From Spisula solida (taxonomy: Eukaryota; Mollusca; Bivalvia; Venerida; Mactridae), in contig OX365946.1 of assembly GCA_947247005.1 (NCBI GenBank), positions 50,804,734 through 50,868,733 of the forward strand: DNA of 64,000 nt, read 5' to 3'. Shown here one piece after another: positions 49,801 through 61,087 of the stretch (its first letter is position 1; the number at the start of each line of letters is the position of its first letter). A program made the translations under genes and the position numbers. The notes below the pieces were generated by a model. It saw only the letters and a program-made list of their open reading frames with translations. It did not search any database and was not told where the DNA came from.

Positions 49801-52800
49801 TAATCTCTTTTTCTGTTTTATTTCAAGTTGTCACGACGCGAAAATTCCCAATCTGAACGGACCAGGACCCTTTCCCAAAGAGGCCAAAAAAATCACTGCC
49901 TAGTGGCGTAAGGTCATGATTGCTGGTAGTCTAATTTTGATACTTTTCAATACAACTGCAATTAGACAGGTGTTTTGACAAGAGCTAAATGATTTGAGAT
50001 ATATTGCTTTAATTCATACTTTACATACTTGTACGCCATCGTGACCCTAACCCATATGCCAGAGTACGTAACTATCAGGCATTTTGTTGAAATTATGCCC
50101 CCTTTTTCTACTTAGTGCAAATGTGAAAGTTTAGGTACAGGATTTTAACCTCAAATATCTTCAAAGTGCATTGACATATTGCTTTAACATTTTGCATACT
50201 TGTTCACCATCATGACCCCAACCCATACACAGGGGTAGGTAGCTCTATCAAGCATTTTGGTAAAATGATGCTCCCCTTTTTAACTTGTTCACCTCCCTAC
50301 ACAGGGGTAGGTAACTCTATCAAGCATTTTGTTGATATTATGCCCCTTTTGGACTGGGAAATGCAAATGTTAAAGTTTAGGTACAGGTTTTTTAACCTCT
50401 AATATCAAATGCCCCCTTTTCAACTTTGTGCAAATGTTAAAGTTTAAGTACTGGTTTTTTCATCTCTAATATTTTCAAAGTGCATTCACATATTGCTTTG
50501 TATACTTGTTCTCCATCATGACCCAAGCCCCTACACAGTGGTTGGTAACTCTATCAAGCATTTGGTCGAAATTATGCCCCCTTTTGGACTTGGAAATGCA
50601 AATGTTAAAGTTTAGGTACATGTTTTGTAACCCCTTATATCTTCAAAGTGCATTGATATATTGTTTTGGATATATTGTTTTGATTTAGGTGGATGCCTCT
50701 GTTGCCATTGGAGGGGATGAAACTGAAGTCAGTGGAACTAAAGCTGGGAGCTCTGATGTTGATGATGCAGCAAACAAAGAGACCAAGAACTGCATCACAG
50801 ATAAGGCAGAGGTGACCATCTATAAGGTGCCATTGAATAATATTATTAAGGTAGGACAGGTACAATTATGTATATTATTATTTCATTGCTTAAAATGATC
50901 CTTATCAGGGGCGTAACTTGGTCAAATCAGAGTTTATGTCTGTCGATGATGATTGACCAATGAGGGGTTTGATAGTTTTCCCTAACAATGATTTCATTGC
51001 CAGTTTATAAAATTAAATAGGTCAAAATCAATCTTACACTAACACAACTGGTCCTGAATAATGTTACATATACCGGTATTAATATTATATAAAACAGTTT
51101 CAATTTCTAGTGTAAGCAGTGTTCGTTAACTCTTCGAAATCATTGGATAAAGAGTTTAATTTCAATTTAGGTGGATGACTCTGTTGCCATTGGAGGGGAT
51201 GCAACTGAAGTTGGAACCAAGCATGGGAACTCTGATGTTGATGATGCAGCATACAAAGATACCAAGAACTGCATCATAGATAAGGCAGAGGCGATCATCT
51301 ATAAGGTGCCATTGAATGACACTATTAAGGTAGGACTGTCAGTACAGGTACAATCATGTATATTTCATTGCTTATCCTTGTCAGGGGCGTAACTTGGTCA
51401 AATCCGAGTTTTTGTCTGTCAATGATGATTGACCAAGGAGGGGTTTGACAGTTCTCCCCAACAATGATTTCATTGCCCGTTTATAAAATTAACTTACCGG
51501 TAAGTAGGTCAAAGTCTAACGTAACTAACACAACTGTTCCTGAACAACGTTACATATATATTAATAAACAGTTTCAATTTCTAGTGTAAGCAGTGTTCGT
51601 TAATCTCTTTCAAAATCATTCGATTAAGATTTAATTTCAATTTAGGCTGATGAATCAGTTGCTATTGGAGGGGATGCAACTGAAGTTGGAACCAAGCATG
51701 GGAACTCTGATGTTGATGATGCAGCATACAAAGATACCAAGAACTGCATCATAGATAAGGCAGAGGTGACCATCTATAAGGTGCCATTGAGTGATACTAT
51801 TAAGGTAAGACTGTCAGAACAGGTACAATCATGTATATTAATATTTCATTGCTTATCCTTGTCAGGGGCGTAACTTGGTCTATGTCATTGACCAATTCAT
51901 GAGGGGTTTGACAGTTTTCCCCTACAATAATCATTGCCTATTTTTATTATGACCCTTCTTTTATGAGGGGGTATATTGCTTTGCACCTGTCGGTCGGTCT
52001 GTCATATAGAATGGTTTCCGTTCAAGAGCTCAAGAACTCTTTGACCTAGGATCTTCATGGAGGTTGGTCAGCAACAGTAGATGACCCGTATTGTTTTTGA
52101 GGTCAGTAGGTCTAAGATCAAGGTCACTTTTTAACTGCTATTTTCATCACAATAGTTCTTAGATTATGTATGTTTTAGCCAATGTGTCAGATCCCAAAAC
52201 GAAATGAAAACAGTTTAGTCGGTTTTTTATGCCCCCCATATCGATAGATCGGGAGGCATATATAGTGATTCACCTGTCCGTTCCTCCGTCTGTTGGTTCG
52301 TCCGTCCTGGTTAACCCAAATTGACCGTTTTTCTAGCATTAATATGGCTTGCTACAAAGCTTTCATACTTGCATGGATTTTGTATATGAACACTCTCCAC
52401 ACACCTGTATCACCCGACCCCATTTGGATCTTCACCTTGACCTAATTTTGGACCTAGACTTATTGAAGGGCCTAATTCTTGGTTAACCCAAATTGACCGT
52501 TTCTTCTGGCATTAATATGAGTACAAAGCTTTTATACTTGCATGGTTGTTGTATATGAACACTCTCCACACGCCTGTATCACCTGACCCTATTTTGACAA
52601 TCACCTTGACCTTATTTTGCACTAAGACTTATTGAAGGGCCAAATTCTTGGTTAACCCAAATTGACCGTTTCTTCTAGCATTAGTATGGCTTGCTACAAA
52701 GCTTTTATACTTGCATGGATGTTGTATATGAACACTCTCCACACGCCTGTATCTACTAATCCCGTTCTGACCTTCACCTTGACCTAGTTTTGGACTTAGA

Positions 52801-55800
52801 CTTATTTATGGACAAGGCTTCCACAGGGGGCATAAGCGTTTATTGAACGCAGTCTTGTAAATAGTTTATTGTTAAAACATTAGAATTACATACTATTATT
52901 TATTAATTTTGTTACTTCAATGTAGGTAGATGACTCGGATGAAACTGTTGGAACTAAAGCTGGGAGCTCTGACGTTAATGGTGCAGCATACAAAGACACC
53001 AAGAGCTGCATCATAGATAAGACAGAGGCAACCATCTATAAGGTGCCAAATGATAATAACAAGGTAGGTCTGTCGGTACAGGTACAATAATGTATAGTGA
53101 CATTTCATTGCTTAAAATGATCCTTATCAGGTACGTAACTAATAGTCAAATCAGAGTTTATGTCTTTGTTGATGATTGACTAATGAGGGGTTTGACAGTT
53201 TTCCCCAACAATGATTTCATTGCGTGTTTTTAAAATTAAGTAGGTCAAAATCAACTTACACTAACACAAATGCCTTTAATGGTCCTGAACAATGTTACAT
53301 ATTAATAAACAGTTTCAAGTTCTAGTGTAAGCAGTGTTTGTTAATCTCTTTCTAAAACATTGGATTAAGATTTTAATTTCAATTCAGGTGGATGACTCAG
53401 TTGCTATTGGAGGGGATGAAACTGAAGTTGGAACCAAGCATGAGAGCTCTGATATTGATGATGCAGCATACAAAGATACCAAGAACTGCATCAAAGATAA
53501 GGCAGAGGCGACCATCTATAAGGTGCCATTGAATGATACTATTAAGGTAGGACTATCAGTTCAGGTACAATCATGTATACTAATATTTCATTGCTTATCC
53601 TTGTCAGGGGTGATAACTTGGTCAAATCGGAGTTGATGCCATTGACTTTAAATGAGGGTTTGACATTTTCCCCCCAACAATGATCATTGCCCATTTTTAT
53701 TATGCCCCCCATCTTTGATAAGGGCCCAGGGGGTATATTGCTTTGCACATGTCCGTCCGTCAGTCGGTTAGTCTGTCGTATAAAATGGTTTCTGTTCAAT
53801 AACTCGAGAACGCTTTGACCTGGGATCTTCAAACTTTACGTGGAGGTTGGTCAGCAACATTATATGACCCGTATAGCTTTTGAGGTCAGAAGGTAAAAGG
53901 TCAAGGTCACTTTTTTACTACTATTTTCATCACAATGGTTCTTAGATTGTGTATGTTTTGGCCAATGTGTCAGATCACAAAAAAAATGAAAAAAGTGTAG
54001 TCGGTCATTATAATTTAGTTTATGGTTAAAACATTAGAATTACTTACTATTATTCTATGTAGGAGGATGACTTGGATGAAACTGTTGAAACTAAAGCTGA
54101 GAGCTCTGACGTTGATGATGCAGCATGCAATGAGACCAAGAGCTGCATCATAGATAAGGCAGAGGCGACCATCTATAAGGTGCCAAATGATAATAAAAAG
54201 GTAGGACTGTCAGTACATGTACAATCATGTATATTGATATTTCATTGCTTAAAATGATCCTTATCAGGGACGTAACTAATAGTCAAATCAAAGTTTATGT
54301 CTGTCGGTGTTGATTGACCAATGAGGGGTTTGACAGTTTTTCCCTACAATGATTTCATTGCCCGTTTATAAAATCAAGTTGGTCAAAGTCAAACTTACAC
54401 TTACACAACTGTCCCTGAACAATGTTACATAAAAAGTTTCAATTTCTGGTGAAAGCAGTGTTTGTTAATCTTTTTCAAAACATTGGATTAAGATTTTAAT
54501 TTCAATTTAGGCTGATGACTCAGTTGCTGTTGGAGGGGATGAAACTGAAGTTGGAACCAAGCATGAGAGCTCTGATATTGATGATGCAGCATACAAAGAT
54601 ACCAAGAGCTGCATCATAGATAAGGCAGTGGGGACCATCTATAAGGTGCCGATGAATGATATCAATAAGGTAGGACTGTCAGTACAGGTACAATTATGTA
54701 TAATAATATTTCTTTGCTTATCCTTGTCAGGGGCGTAACTTGGCAAATCGGAGTTTATGTCGTTGACAGTTTTCCCCCAACAATGATCATTGCCCGTTTA
54801 TAAAATAAGTAGGTCAAAATTAATCTTACACTAACACAACTGGCCCTGACCAATGTTACATAATAAAGTTTTAATTTCTGTTGTATGCTGCAGTGTTTGT
54901 TACATTGTTTTTCGAAATCATTGGATTAACGATAACATTATAGAAATTAATTATGAATGCTATATTCTATGACTTTGGACTGGTCATGTACAGTAGCCAT
55001 AATAGTAAAATCTGACCAAATTCAATACAGGTCAAGTTACAAAAAATGAGAACATTTAAAAATAGTGAACACAATTTGGTGTTGGACATTCAGTTTGGTT
55101 AATGAACAAACCATTGAATAAAAGTTAAAGTGTTAATAGAATTGTTAATTTTTATTACAGACAAACAGTGATGGGTTGACAGAAAGGCCTTCAACATCAT
55201 TTAAGCCTCCCCCAAGGGAACAAACATTGTTGACTCCACCTCAAGGTCACAGTTCAAAGTCAAAGGTTTGAGTCCTACATAAAAATTTGTTCCGCTCCAT
55301 AACACCTAGGCTTATTTTTGGTAAACTTTCAGAAAATGTGAAACTCATGTAGATAACATGCCGAACCCAAGTTCCAACAATGCTGGCATAATATCACGGT
55401 CACAGTTAACTATCAATTAATGTGGGGATAAATTTTTTGAAATTAAGTAGGTCATTGTTGCACAACAAACCGGTACAAATTGGGCAGTGCATGTAACATG
55501 TCTTGTTGATTTCTTCTGAAGTCATTGGGTTGCATAATTTACAAAGCATAAACGATTATGCAAAAATAAATTAGGTATGAATGTAATATTTTATTACATG
55601 ACATTGGACTTGTGTAGTCATAGCATATGACCATATTTCAACATAGGTCAGTTACATAAAATTGAAAACACTTAATTTAAGATTAGAGATCAAAGTTTAG
55701 CTACATCCTGTTTTATTCATGAACAAACAATAAAATAAAAGAGTTAAAAGAATTATTGATTAAATTTTGTATTACAGATAAACAGTGGTAGAGGTGGAAT

Positions 55801-58800
55801 GAAAGAAAATGATGATTTCGGAAGGCATTCAACATCACTGAAGCCTCCAAGTGAGCATACTATTTTACGAAAAGAGTTATCTTTCTTACCTAATCTAGTA
55901 GGACCAGGTGTTGATCATCTGACGGAAGAGCCACCACCAGATAGAAGTAGCTATCTTTTTAGTTTATTACTTCAATAGAAAATTACCTAAATTGCTGAAT
56001 TTTAAGACAAGATGTTTTTAAACATAAATGCAAAGCCTTGTTTATACAAGTGTCAAGAATGTCATGTAACATATTTTGGCTCTTGCAGACTCCCAGTATG
56101 CCATTTATTTTGGTTTTGTGTGCATGAAACATTACTTTACATGGAGGTTGGTCAACAACAGTAGGTGACCCCTATTGATTTAGTGGTCAAAGGTCAAGTT
56201 CTCTGTGACCTTCACCATTTTTGACTATTGGGCTGCCATGGGGGCTTACATGTTTTACAAAACAAATCTCTTGTTATTATGTAACATTTAACTTTATCCA
56301 CCAACATTCAAGATGGGGCATCATTATATAATGTCACAACTAATTCATGTATTGGGATAAACCAAGCACCACTTTTCCATGATTCAATTTGAATGAATAA
56401 TATCATCTACAAATTAATTCATATAAGCCTTCTATTGATAATTATAGTTCCTAGATTAGAATAATTACTTAAAGTTAAGGTTTTGATTCCATGACATGCT
56501 GCATATTAACTTTCAGCTTTCTTTTAATTTGCAGCATCTGAGCAGGAAAAAATGCGCCAGACAATGCTTAATTTAGCCAGAGCTTTGAACTTACCAGCTA
56601 GCACAGTGACACGATTGATGGATGCAACAGTAAGAAGAACCGAGTCATTGCCAGCAGTACGAACAAGACCGCCACCCAGTGATACTAAGGAACAGCCTGA
56701 AGCTGATGTAGCACCGACAGTGTGCATCACTGCTGTGTCCACTCCAAACTTGGCTAATATTGAGATTATAGAAGATACCATTGAGGCAACAGCTGAGTCT
56801 AGTGAAACATCTTCATCCAATCATTTACCTGTGCTAAAGAAAGTCAGTGATTTTCCTGTGCCACCGCGAAAGTATGTGTCACCATTTAAAATAAACACTT
56901 TCAAAAAGCCTCCTAAACACATGTTTGCAGTACCAGCTGTTGCCAAATCTGAAGTGAAGAATAAAGGAGATATCAAATGGACTCAAGTTGAATCAAATAG
57001 TAAGACAATATTTGTTATTTTGATAGTGATTTCAAGCAGTGACTTCAAAACTTTCTCTGATTCCCATTACAAGAGGTTAAAATGATCCATTTCAAATTAC
57101 CAAAGATAAACTTCAAGTTTTTATCCATCCAAATCACAATCGATTGTGAACACATAAGAGTTACAATTTTGGCCTTATCAGCTGTGATAAAAAATAAAGT
57201 CACAAGGTCAAATCAAGGGACATTTCGTCAACACATAAAAGCTGTTTAAATTTTAGCTGCATCTTAATGAAACTTGGCCACAGCGACCATCCCTGTAAAA
57301 TCTAGGTCAAGTTTGTGCTTTAATTATATTATATGGCATAGACTAATGCATTAACTTTTTTCACAGGTCCTAAAGCACAGATGCCTTGGATCAGTAGGGC
57401 TCCAAGATTTGATGTGGCATTTCCCCCACTTGGTGCAAGATTATTGAAGAGAATGGGGTCGATAGAATGCATGCAAGCGAAGAAAGTTATTCCACAGACA
57501 CATAGTATTGAGATATTGAAACTTGAAGAAAACAGTGAGTTTATAACTTCCAAATTTACATTTTTGCCATGGGATATTTCATCTCCATCTAATACTTTCA
57601 ATGACATATGAAATATTTCATCTCCATTTAATACTTTGATAATCTGGAGATTCAGAACTCTATTAATTAGCATAATTATGTCTCCCACATTATAGTGGGG
57701 GATTTTGTGCTGGGTAACTGCCTGGATGGAAGATGTCCCACAGTTTGTCCCAGTTATTCATCCTTTACCATTGGTCTGATTTCAATGAAACTTCATGCAA
57801 ATACTAGTTGTGCATATTGTTAACAGTAAGGAATTTTAGGTTGGATGATTTTTGCAGGATGATTGGATGTTTGCAGGATGATCGTTGGTCTCGAACATTG
57901 ACTTCTGGTCTATTATGTAGCTTCACCTTTCTGTATACAATCATGTACATTTATGAATATGTATAAGGTGTACTACAAACCCATGATAAGCTCGCAGGAA
58001 TTGATGTATATATTCTGCATAAAATGTTCGGTTAACCGTTACCGTCAATATCACCAGACTGTCACAACCTACTGTTTGATTGTGATGAAAAGATGCACCC
58101 GTTCTGTGCTTTCGATTTAATACATTGAATTTAAGTCTGACTATTACTTTGAAGACCATATAGGCCAAGTTTTAATATGGGTTGAACAGTTTTAAACTTA
58201 CCAAGACAAATGGTTTAATTCAGCCAAAATGTCTTAATACTCTTTAATCTAGATAAGTGATTTAGAGGGTATATAACCATTAACTTCATTTTAAAATACA
58301 AGTTGTGATATTGCAGGGTTTCCAGGGCTGCGAGTTCGAGCCCTAAGAAGGGGACAGGATAAGTATAGTTTCAATCTACCAAAAGTTGATACAGAGAATG
58401 AGGAGGGTAAGAAATCTTATTGTTTCTAATTGTTTTACTAATTATTGTATGAAAATCTGTTTAACATTGTCAAATAATTTAGAAGCAACGTTTTTTCTCC
58501 TTCAATGACTAGGTCAAGGACAGCATTTGAATATGATATGTGGGAGTGTTTAATCATTCATGCACACTATTAAAAAGTCACTACTAGTATACATGTCTAA
58601 CTTGGGACTTCTTACATGAGCACATGTTTGAATGTTTATATTTAATATTTTATTGATTTTCAGAAAGCTTTTTATATAAACTTATTGCAAATTGGGTCAT
58701 ACTGGTAAGCACAGTTTTGAACACAAGAGTCATTGATGAACATTTATTTTGTTTTAAGGCTTTTTACATTGATTCAGGTAACAGAGTCTGAACAGATGAA

Positions 58801-59887
58801 TTACAATATTGGATCAAGCTTTTGCTTTAAAAGCTGATTGCAAACTTTTGCAAGACATCTAAACAATCAATACATGGCTTACAATATGTCTTTAACAATC
58901 TTGTTCTATTGCTTTATAATTGTTGCTTTTCTTCAAAGCTCTCCTCCAGCCCCAGCATTACCATCAGCTACTTTTCTCAAACAGTAAAACTGAACAAGTT
59001 TGCACAAGTTCCATGTTTAAAATTATAAAAAAATGATGGTTGAATAACACATAAACAAACAGCATTTTACGTTTCTAAGTACCACTGACTTAACTTTGTC
59101 ACAATCAATGAGAACCCTTTTTTATTATTTGCAATATTTACAGCATGTGAAATATAAGAATTCACAAAATTTTAATTTATTCTAATTACCAATCACACTT
59201 GATTGAATGTCATGTTTAATTGTTATTATAATTCTTGGAATTTGTAAGTTTTCAGGTGTGACTGGTAACACTTCCAAGAAATCTAAACTTGAGATGAGAT
59301 GCTATGATGCCCAAGTACATTTGCCACCCTTGTGCTTTTTAATATTATTTTCTTTTGAACTTATAAAAAGGTGGTATTATGTGCCCTTAACTTGTAATAT
59401 ATGGAATACTTGGCTATACTGTCCGATGTCTGTCCGTCTCCGCCTTAGAGTCTCTGTCAAATTGTTTATGTCCATGTCTCCAGAAATGTGTCGCATATAT
59501 TCTATAAATATCAAATTTTAGCTTTGTCTCAAATAGTTACAGGACTTGTTTAAAGCAATAAAGGATTGTTTCTCTTAATGTGTAACATGTTAAACCAGCA
59601 ACTGTTTTCATTCTATTGCATTTAGTAAATAAGAATAATTTGTAGTCATGTTCTCTTACGTAGATAATTAGATTACTGATACTTGTGTTGTATATAATGT
59701 AGAAATTGAATGACATGTGAACACATTTCTGGTTATATATTTTACAATAATATTTTACATACTAAATAAATGTTATGCTTCTTTTCAGATAATCAATGAA
59801 AATAGTTGTACAGATGTTGATGAATTTGTATTGATTTCAATTGCTGATGATTTATATGCATTGCTGATGATTTATATACATTGCTGA
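46522..59887 (+). CDS. Unrecognised acylated-type protein with tandemly amplified repeat exons (about 829 aa model)
   Basis: I do not recognise the family. Fifteen exons with GT-AG introns and consistent phases give 2490 coding bases (829 residues). N-terminus: MGNKFCC, fitting N-myristoylation with adjacent Cys for palmitoylation, then a basic stretch (RNRLFGKRRSSK). Residues about 80-500: eight repeats of about 50 residues, acidic at the start, each with one Cys; from the second unit on each ends in IYKVP. Residues about 500-829: Ser/Pro/Lys-rich, no catalytic motif seen, a possible helix EQEKMRQTMLNLARALNL, then VPPRKYVSPF and FPPLGARLL segments. The start is the first in-frame ATG with a plausible signal. 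Exon 10 has two possible donors and the last exon two possible versions. The pattern suggests a membrane-tethered scaffold, which is inference only. Confidence 0.75.
46897..50688. other. Intron 1 of the repeat-exon gene
   Basis: 46920-47410 and 50040-50640 carry a dispersed repeat in tandem (CTATCAAGCATTTTGTTGA, ATTATGCCCCCTTTT). 47450-49900 shows no element I can define. A 31-codon ORF (ATGGCTGCCG at 48556) has a good start context but no other support. Confidence 0.5.
50689..50850 (+). CDS. Repeat-exon gene, exon 2: repeat unit, long type (54 aa)
   Basis: Acceptor gatttag, donor gtagga, phase 0-0. Encodes VDASVAIGGDETEV, NCITDKAE and TIYKVPLN. It has one extra residue compared with its siblings. 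Confidence 0.85.
51171..51329 (+). CDS. Repeat-exon gene, exon 3: repeat unit, long type (53 aa)
   Basis: Acceptor aatttag, donor gtagga, phase 0-0. Encodes VDDSVAIGGDATEVGTKHGN and NCIIDKAE. Nearly identical to exon 4. Confidence 0.87.
51646..51804 (+). CDS. Repeat-exon gene, exon 4: repeat unit, long type (53 aa)
   Basis: Acceptor aatttag, donor gtaaga, phase 0-0. Encodes ADESVAIGGDATEVGTKHGN and NCIIDKAE. Confidence 0.87.
52226..52856. mobile_element. Insertion of the ATGCCCCCC dispersed element in one copy of the duplication
   Basis: Starts ATGCCCCCCATATCGATAGA and ends GGGGGCATAAGCGTTTATTG. Contains three direct repeats of about 170 bp (TTGGTTAACCCAAATTGACC). It is absent at the matching place before exon 7. 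Confidence 0.7.
52926..53063 (+). CDS. Repeat-exon gene, exon 5: repeat unit, short type (46 aa)
   Basis: Acceptor aatgtag, donor gtaggt, phase 0-0. Lacks the SVAIGG segment: VDDSDETVGTKAGSS, then SCIIDKTE and YKVPNDNNK. Confidence 0.85.
53388..53546 (+). CDS. Repeat-exon gene, exon 6: repeat unit, long type (53 aa)
   Basis: Acceptor aattcag, donor gtagga, phase 0-0. Encodes VDDSVAIGGDETEVGTKHES and NCIKDKAE. Confidence 0.87.
53700..53880. repeat. gtccgtccgtc dispersed repeat
   Basis: TATGCCCCCCATCTTTGATA followed by CATGTCCGTCCGTCAGTCGG. A sister copy lies in the intron after exon 4 (51960-52090), as expected if duplicated with the doublet. Confidence 0.6.
54063..54200 (+). CDS. Repeat-exon gene, exon 7: repeat unit, short type (46 aa)
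   Basis: Acceptor tatgtag, donor gtagga, phase 0-0. Encodes EDDLDETVETKAESS and SCIIDKAE. It pairs with exon 5 as the short member of a duplicated doublet. It has a second Cys (DAACNET). Confidence 0.85.
54511..54669 (+). CDS. Repeat-exon gene, exon 8: repeat unit, long type (53 aa)
   Basis: Acceptor aatttag, donor gtagga, phase 0-0. Encodes ADDSVAVGGDETEVGTKHES and SCIIDKAV. Last unit of the array. Confidence 0.87.
55161..55265 (+). CDS. Repeat-exon gene, exon 9 (Pro/Ser-rich)
   Basis: Acceptor attacag, donor gtttga, phase 0-0. Encodes RPSTSFKPPPREQTLLTPP. The start TNSDG resembles the start INSGR of exon 10, suggesting an older duplication. Confidence 0.75.
55778..55850 (+). CDS. Repeat-exon gene, exon 10 (two possible donors)
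   Basis: Acceptor attacag, phase 0 in. The donor gtgagc after 55850 gives phase 1. A second donor, gtagct after 55946, also gives phase 1 and would add 32 codons including a HLTEEPPPDR segment. Both join exon 11 in frame, so this may be an alternative 5' splice site. Confidence 0.65.
56535..56999 (+). CDS. Repeat-exon gene, exon 11
   Basis: Acceptor tttgcag, donor gtaaga, phase 1-1. Encodes a predicted helix EQEKMRQTMLNLARALNL, a Ser/Thr/Pro-rich linker and a Lys/Pro segment (VPPRKYVSPFKINTFKKPP). Confidence 0.8.
57367..57534 (+). CDS. Repeat-exon gene, exon 12
   Basis: Acceptor ttcacag, donor gtgagt, phase 1-1. Encodes PWISRAPRFDVAFPPLGARL and a basic continuation. No recognised domain. 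Confidence 0.8.
57535..58316. other. Intron 12 of the repeat-exon gene
   Basis: 57695-57900 is a TGTGCTGGGTAACTG-type dispersed repeat. Nothing else recognised. Confidence 0.4.
58317..58406 (+). CDS. Repeat-exon gene, exon 13
   Basis: Acceptor attgcag, donor gtaaga, phase 1-1. Encodes FPGLRVRALRRGQDKYSFNL and an acidic end. Confidence 0.75.
58664..58704 (+). CDS. Repeat-exon gene, exon 14 (short)
   Basis: Acceptor tttcag, donor gtaagc, phase 1 in and 0 out. Encodes SFLYKLIANWVIL. Accepted because it links exon 13 in frame to either candidate last exon. Confidence 0.6.
59789..59887 (+). CDS. Repeat-exon gene, candidate last exon
   Basis: Acceptor cttttcag, phase 0. Encodes IINENSCTDVDEFVLISIAD and runs into the TTGCTGATGA minisatellite, stopping at TGA 59885-59887. 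The AATAAA at about 60328 would serve as polyA signal. The alternative is a last exon at 58778-58837 (VTESEQMNYNIG...KSstop), also phase 0. Confidence 0.55.
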   Translation: MINENSCTDVDEFVLISIADDLYALLMIYIHC

Positions 59888-60255
59888 TGATGTATGTACA
59901 TTGCTGATGATTTATGTACATTGCTGATGATTTACGTGCATGATTTATATGCATAACTGATGATTTATATGCATTATTGATGATTTATATGCATTGCTGA
60001 TGATTTATATACATTGCTGATGATGTATGTACATTGCTGATGATTTATGTACATTGCTGATGATTTATATACATTGCTGATGATTTATGTACATTGCTGA
60101 TGATTTACGTGCATGATTTATATGCATAACTGATGATTTATATGCATTATTGATGATTTATATGCATAACTGATGATTTATATGCATTATTGATGATTTA
60201 TATGCATTGCTGATGATTTATATGCATTACTGATGATTTATATGCATTGCTGATG
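59840..60255. repeat. 20-bp minisatellite at the gene 3' end
   Basis: About 20 units of TTGCTGATGATTTATATGCA with some higher-order repetition (59865-59960 resembles 60005-60130). The predicted stop codon TGA is supplied by a repeat unit. Confidence 0.93.
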
Positions 60256-60324
60256 TTTCATGTACATTACTAACATTTTATATTTATAACTGACGTTTAA
60301 CGTCAAGCATTTTTTTTATTATCT

Positions 60325-60335
60325 GTTCAATAAAA
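60325..60335 (+). terminator. Candidate polyadenylation signal
   Basis: CAATAAAATCC, about 440 bases after the predicted stop of the repeat-exon gene; the nearest canonical AATAAA. Confidence 0.5.
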
Positions 60336-60349
60336 TCCATGAAAATGTA

Positions 60350-61087
60350 AACACATTTTTATTGTTTCACTATCTTTGGAAGACTTACAAAAAGTGTATT
60401 TGGTACATATAAACAGTGATAGATTGTTGCCCAAAAAAAAGTCAGTGAAGTTTGCATTTCAATGCCAATATTTCCAATGTCAATCTTTTCACTTTAGGCA
60501 ATTATAAGTCTTCCATTTTGTTGTTGAAAGGAAGACTGTTGCAATATTGATTATGTCTTAATTATGTGTGTTGAATATTATTTAGTACGTCTATAAAATT
60601 AACATTCATTGAAACATCTGAGGAGTCAATATGGCGAAATGCACTGGATTTTGATAACTATTTTGACATTCACATTGATATTAGTATCTTCTGGTTCAGG
60701 ACATAATGCTTTTATTGTTTATATGTTGCATGTGTATAGCACCTGCAATCTACCATTATATAGTCTCATGTTTTTTCTCTTAAGTAAATTGTTACAATGC
60801 TGTACTGCATGTCTAGTGCTTTATCTGTGAAAGCCATTGCCACTTTACTATAAACATTGTGAAGTACAGGCATTTATTTCATGTACTCGCACATTAATCA
60901 TTTGTGCTGGATGGATGTCACAACATGTTTGTTATCCTTAACCATTGGGGATCCAAATATCACATGAACACTAAATGGTACCTAAGTGTTTAAGTTGTGC
61001 ATTTTGTCAGGAATGTTTAGTTGAATAAAGTTTGCAGAAGTTATGGCCCTTTGTGGGAGACATATATTTTGTGTCAAAAATGTTCTA
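60350..61087. other. Intergenic stretch
   Basis: 60900-61080 is a TGTGCTGGATGGATGTCACA-type dispersed repeat. No gene seen. Confidence 0.4.

Larger units (their letters stand above)
50851..54510. repeat. Tandemly duplicated exon-intron units
   Basis: The introns are copied with the exons: each begins near GTAGGACTGTCAGTACAGGT and carries CCTTGTCAGGGGCGTAACTT and TCAATTTCTAGTGTAAGCAG. Unit starts are spaced 482, 475, 1280, 462, 675 and 448 bp. The long spacings hold further repeats. Confidence 0.93.
54670..56534. other. Introns 8-10 of the repeat-exon gene
   Basis: Outside exons 9 and 10 I see dispersed repeat at about 56100-56275 (ATGGAGGTTGGTCAACAACA) and no other feature. Confidence 0.4.

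Noticed and set aside
50689..54669. The repeated units as a CRISPR-like or satellite array
   Set aside because: The units are exon plus intron with conserved splice sites and reading frame. The host is a eukaryote.
58778..58837. Alternative last exon of the repeat-exon gene
   Set aside because: It is in phase with exon 14, but it is short and has no near polyA signal. I preferred 59789-59887, without being able to exclude this one.
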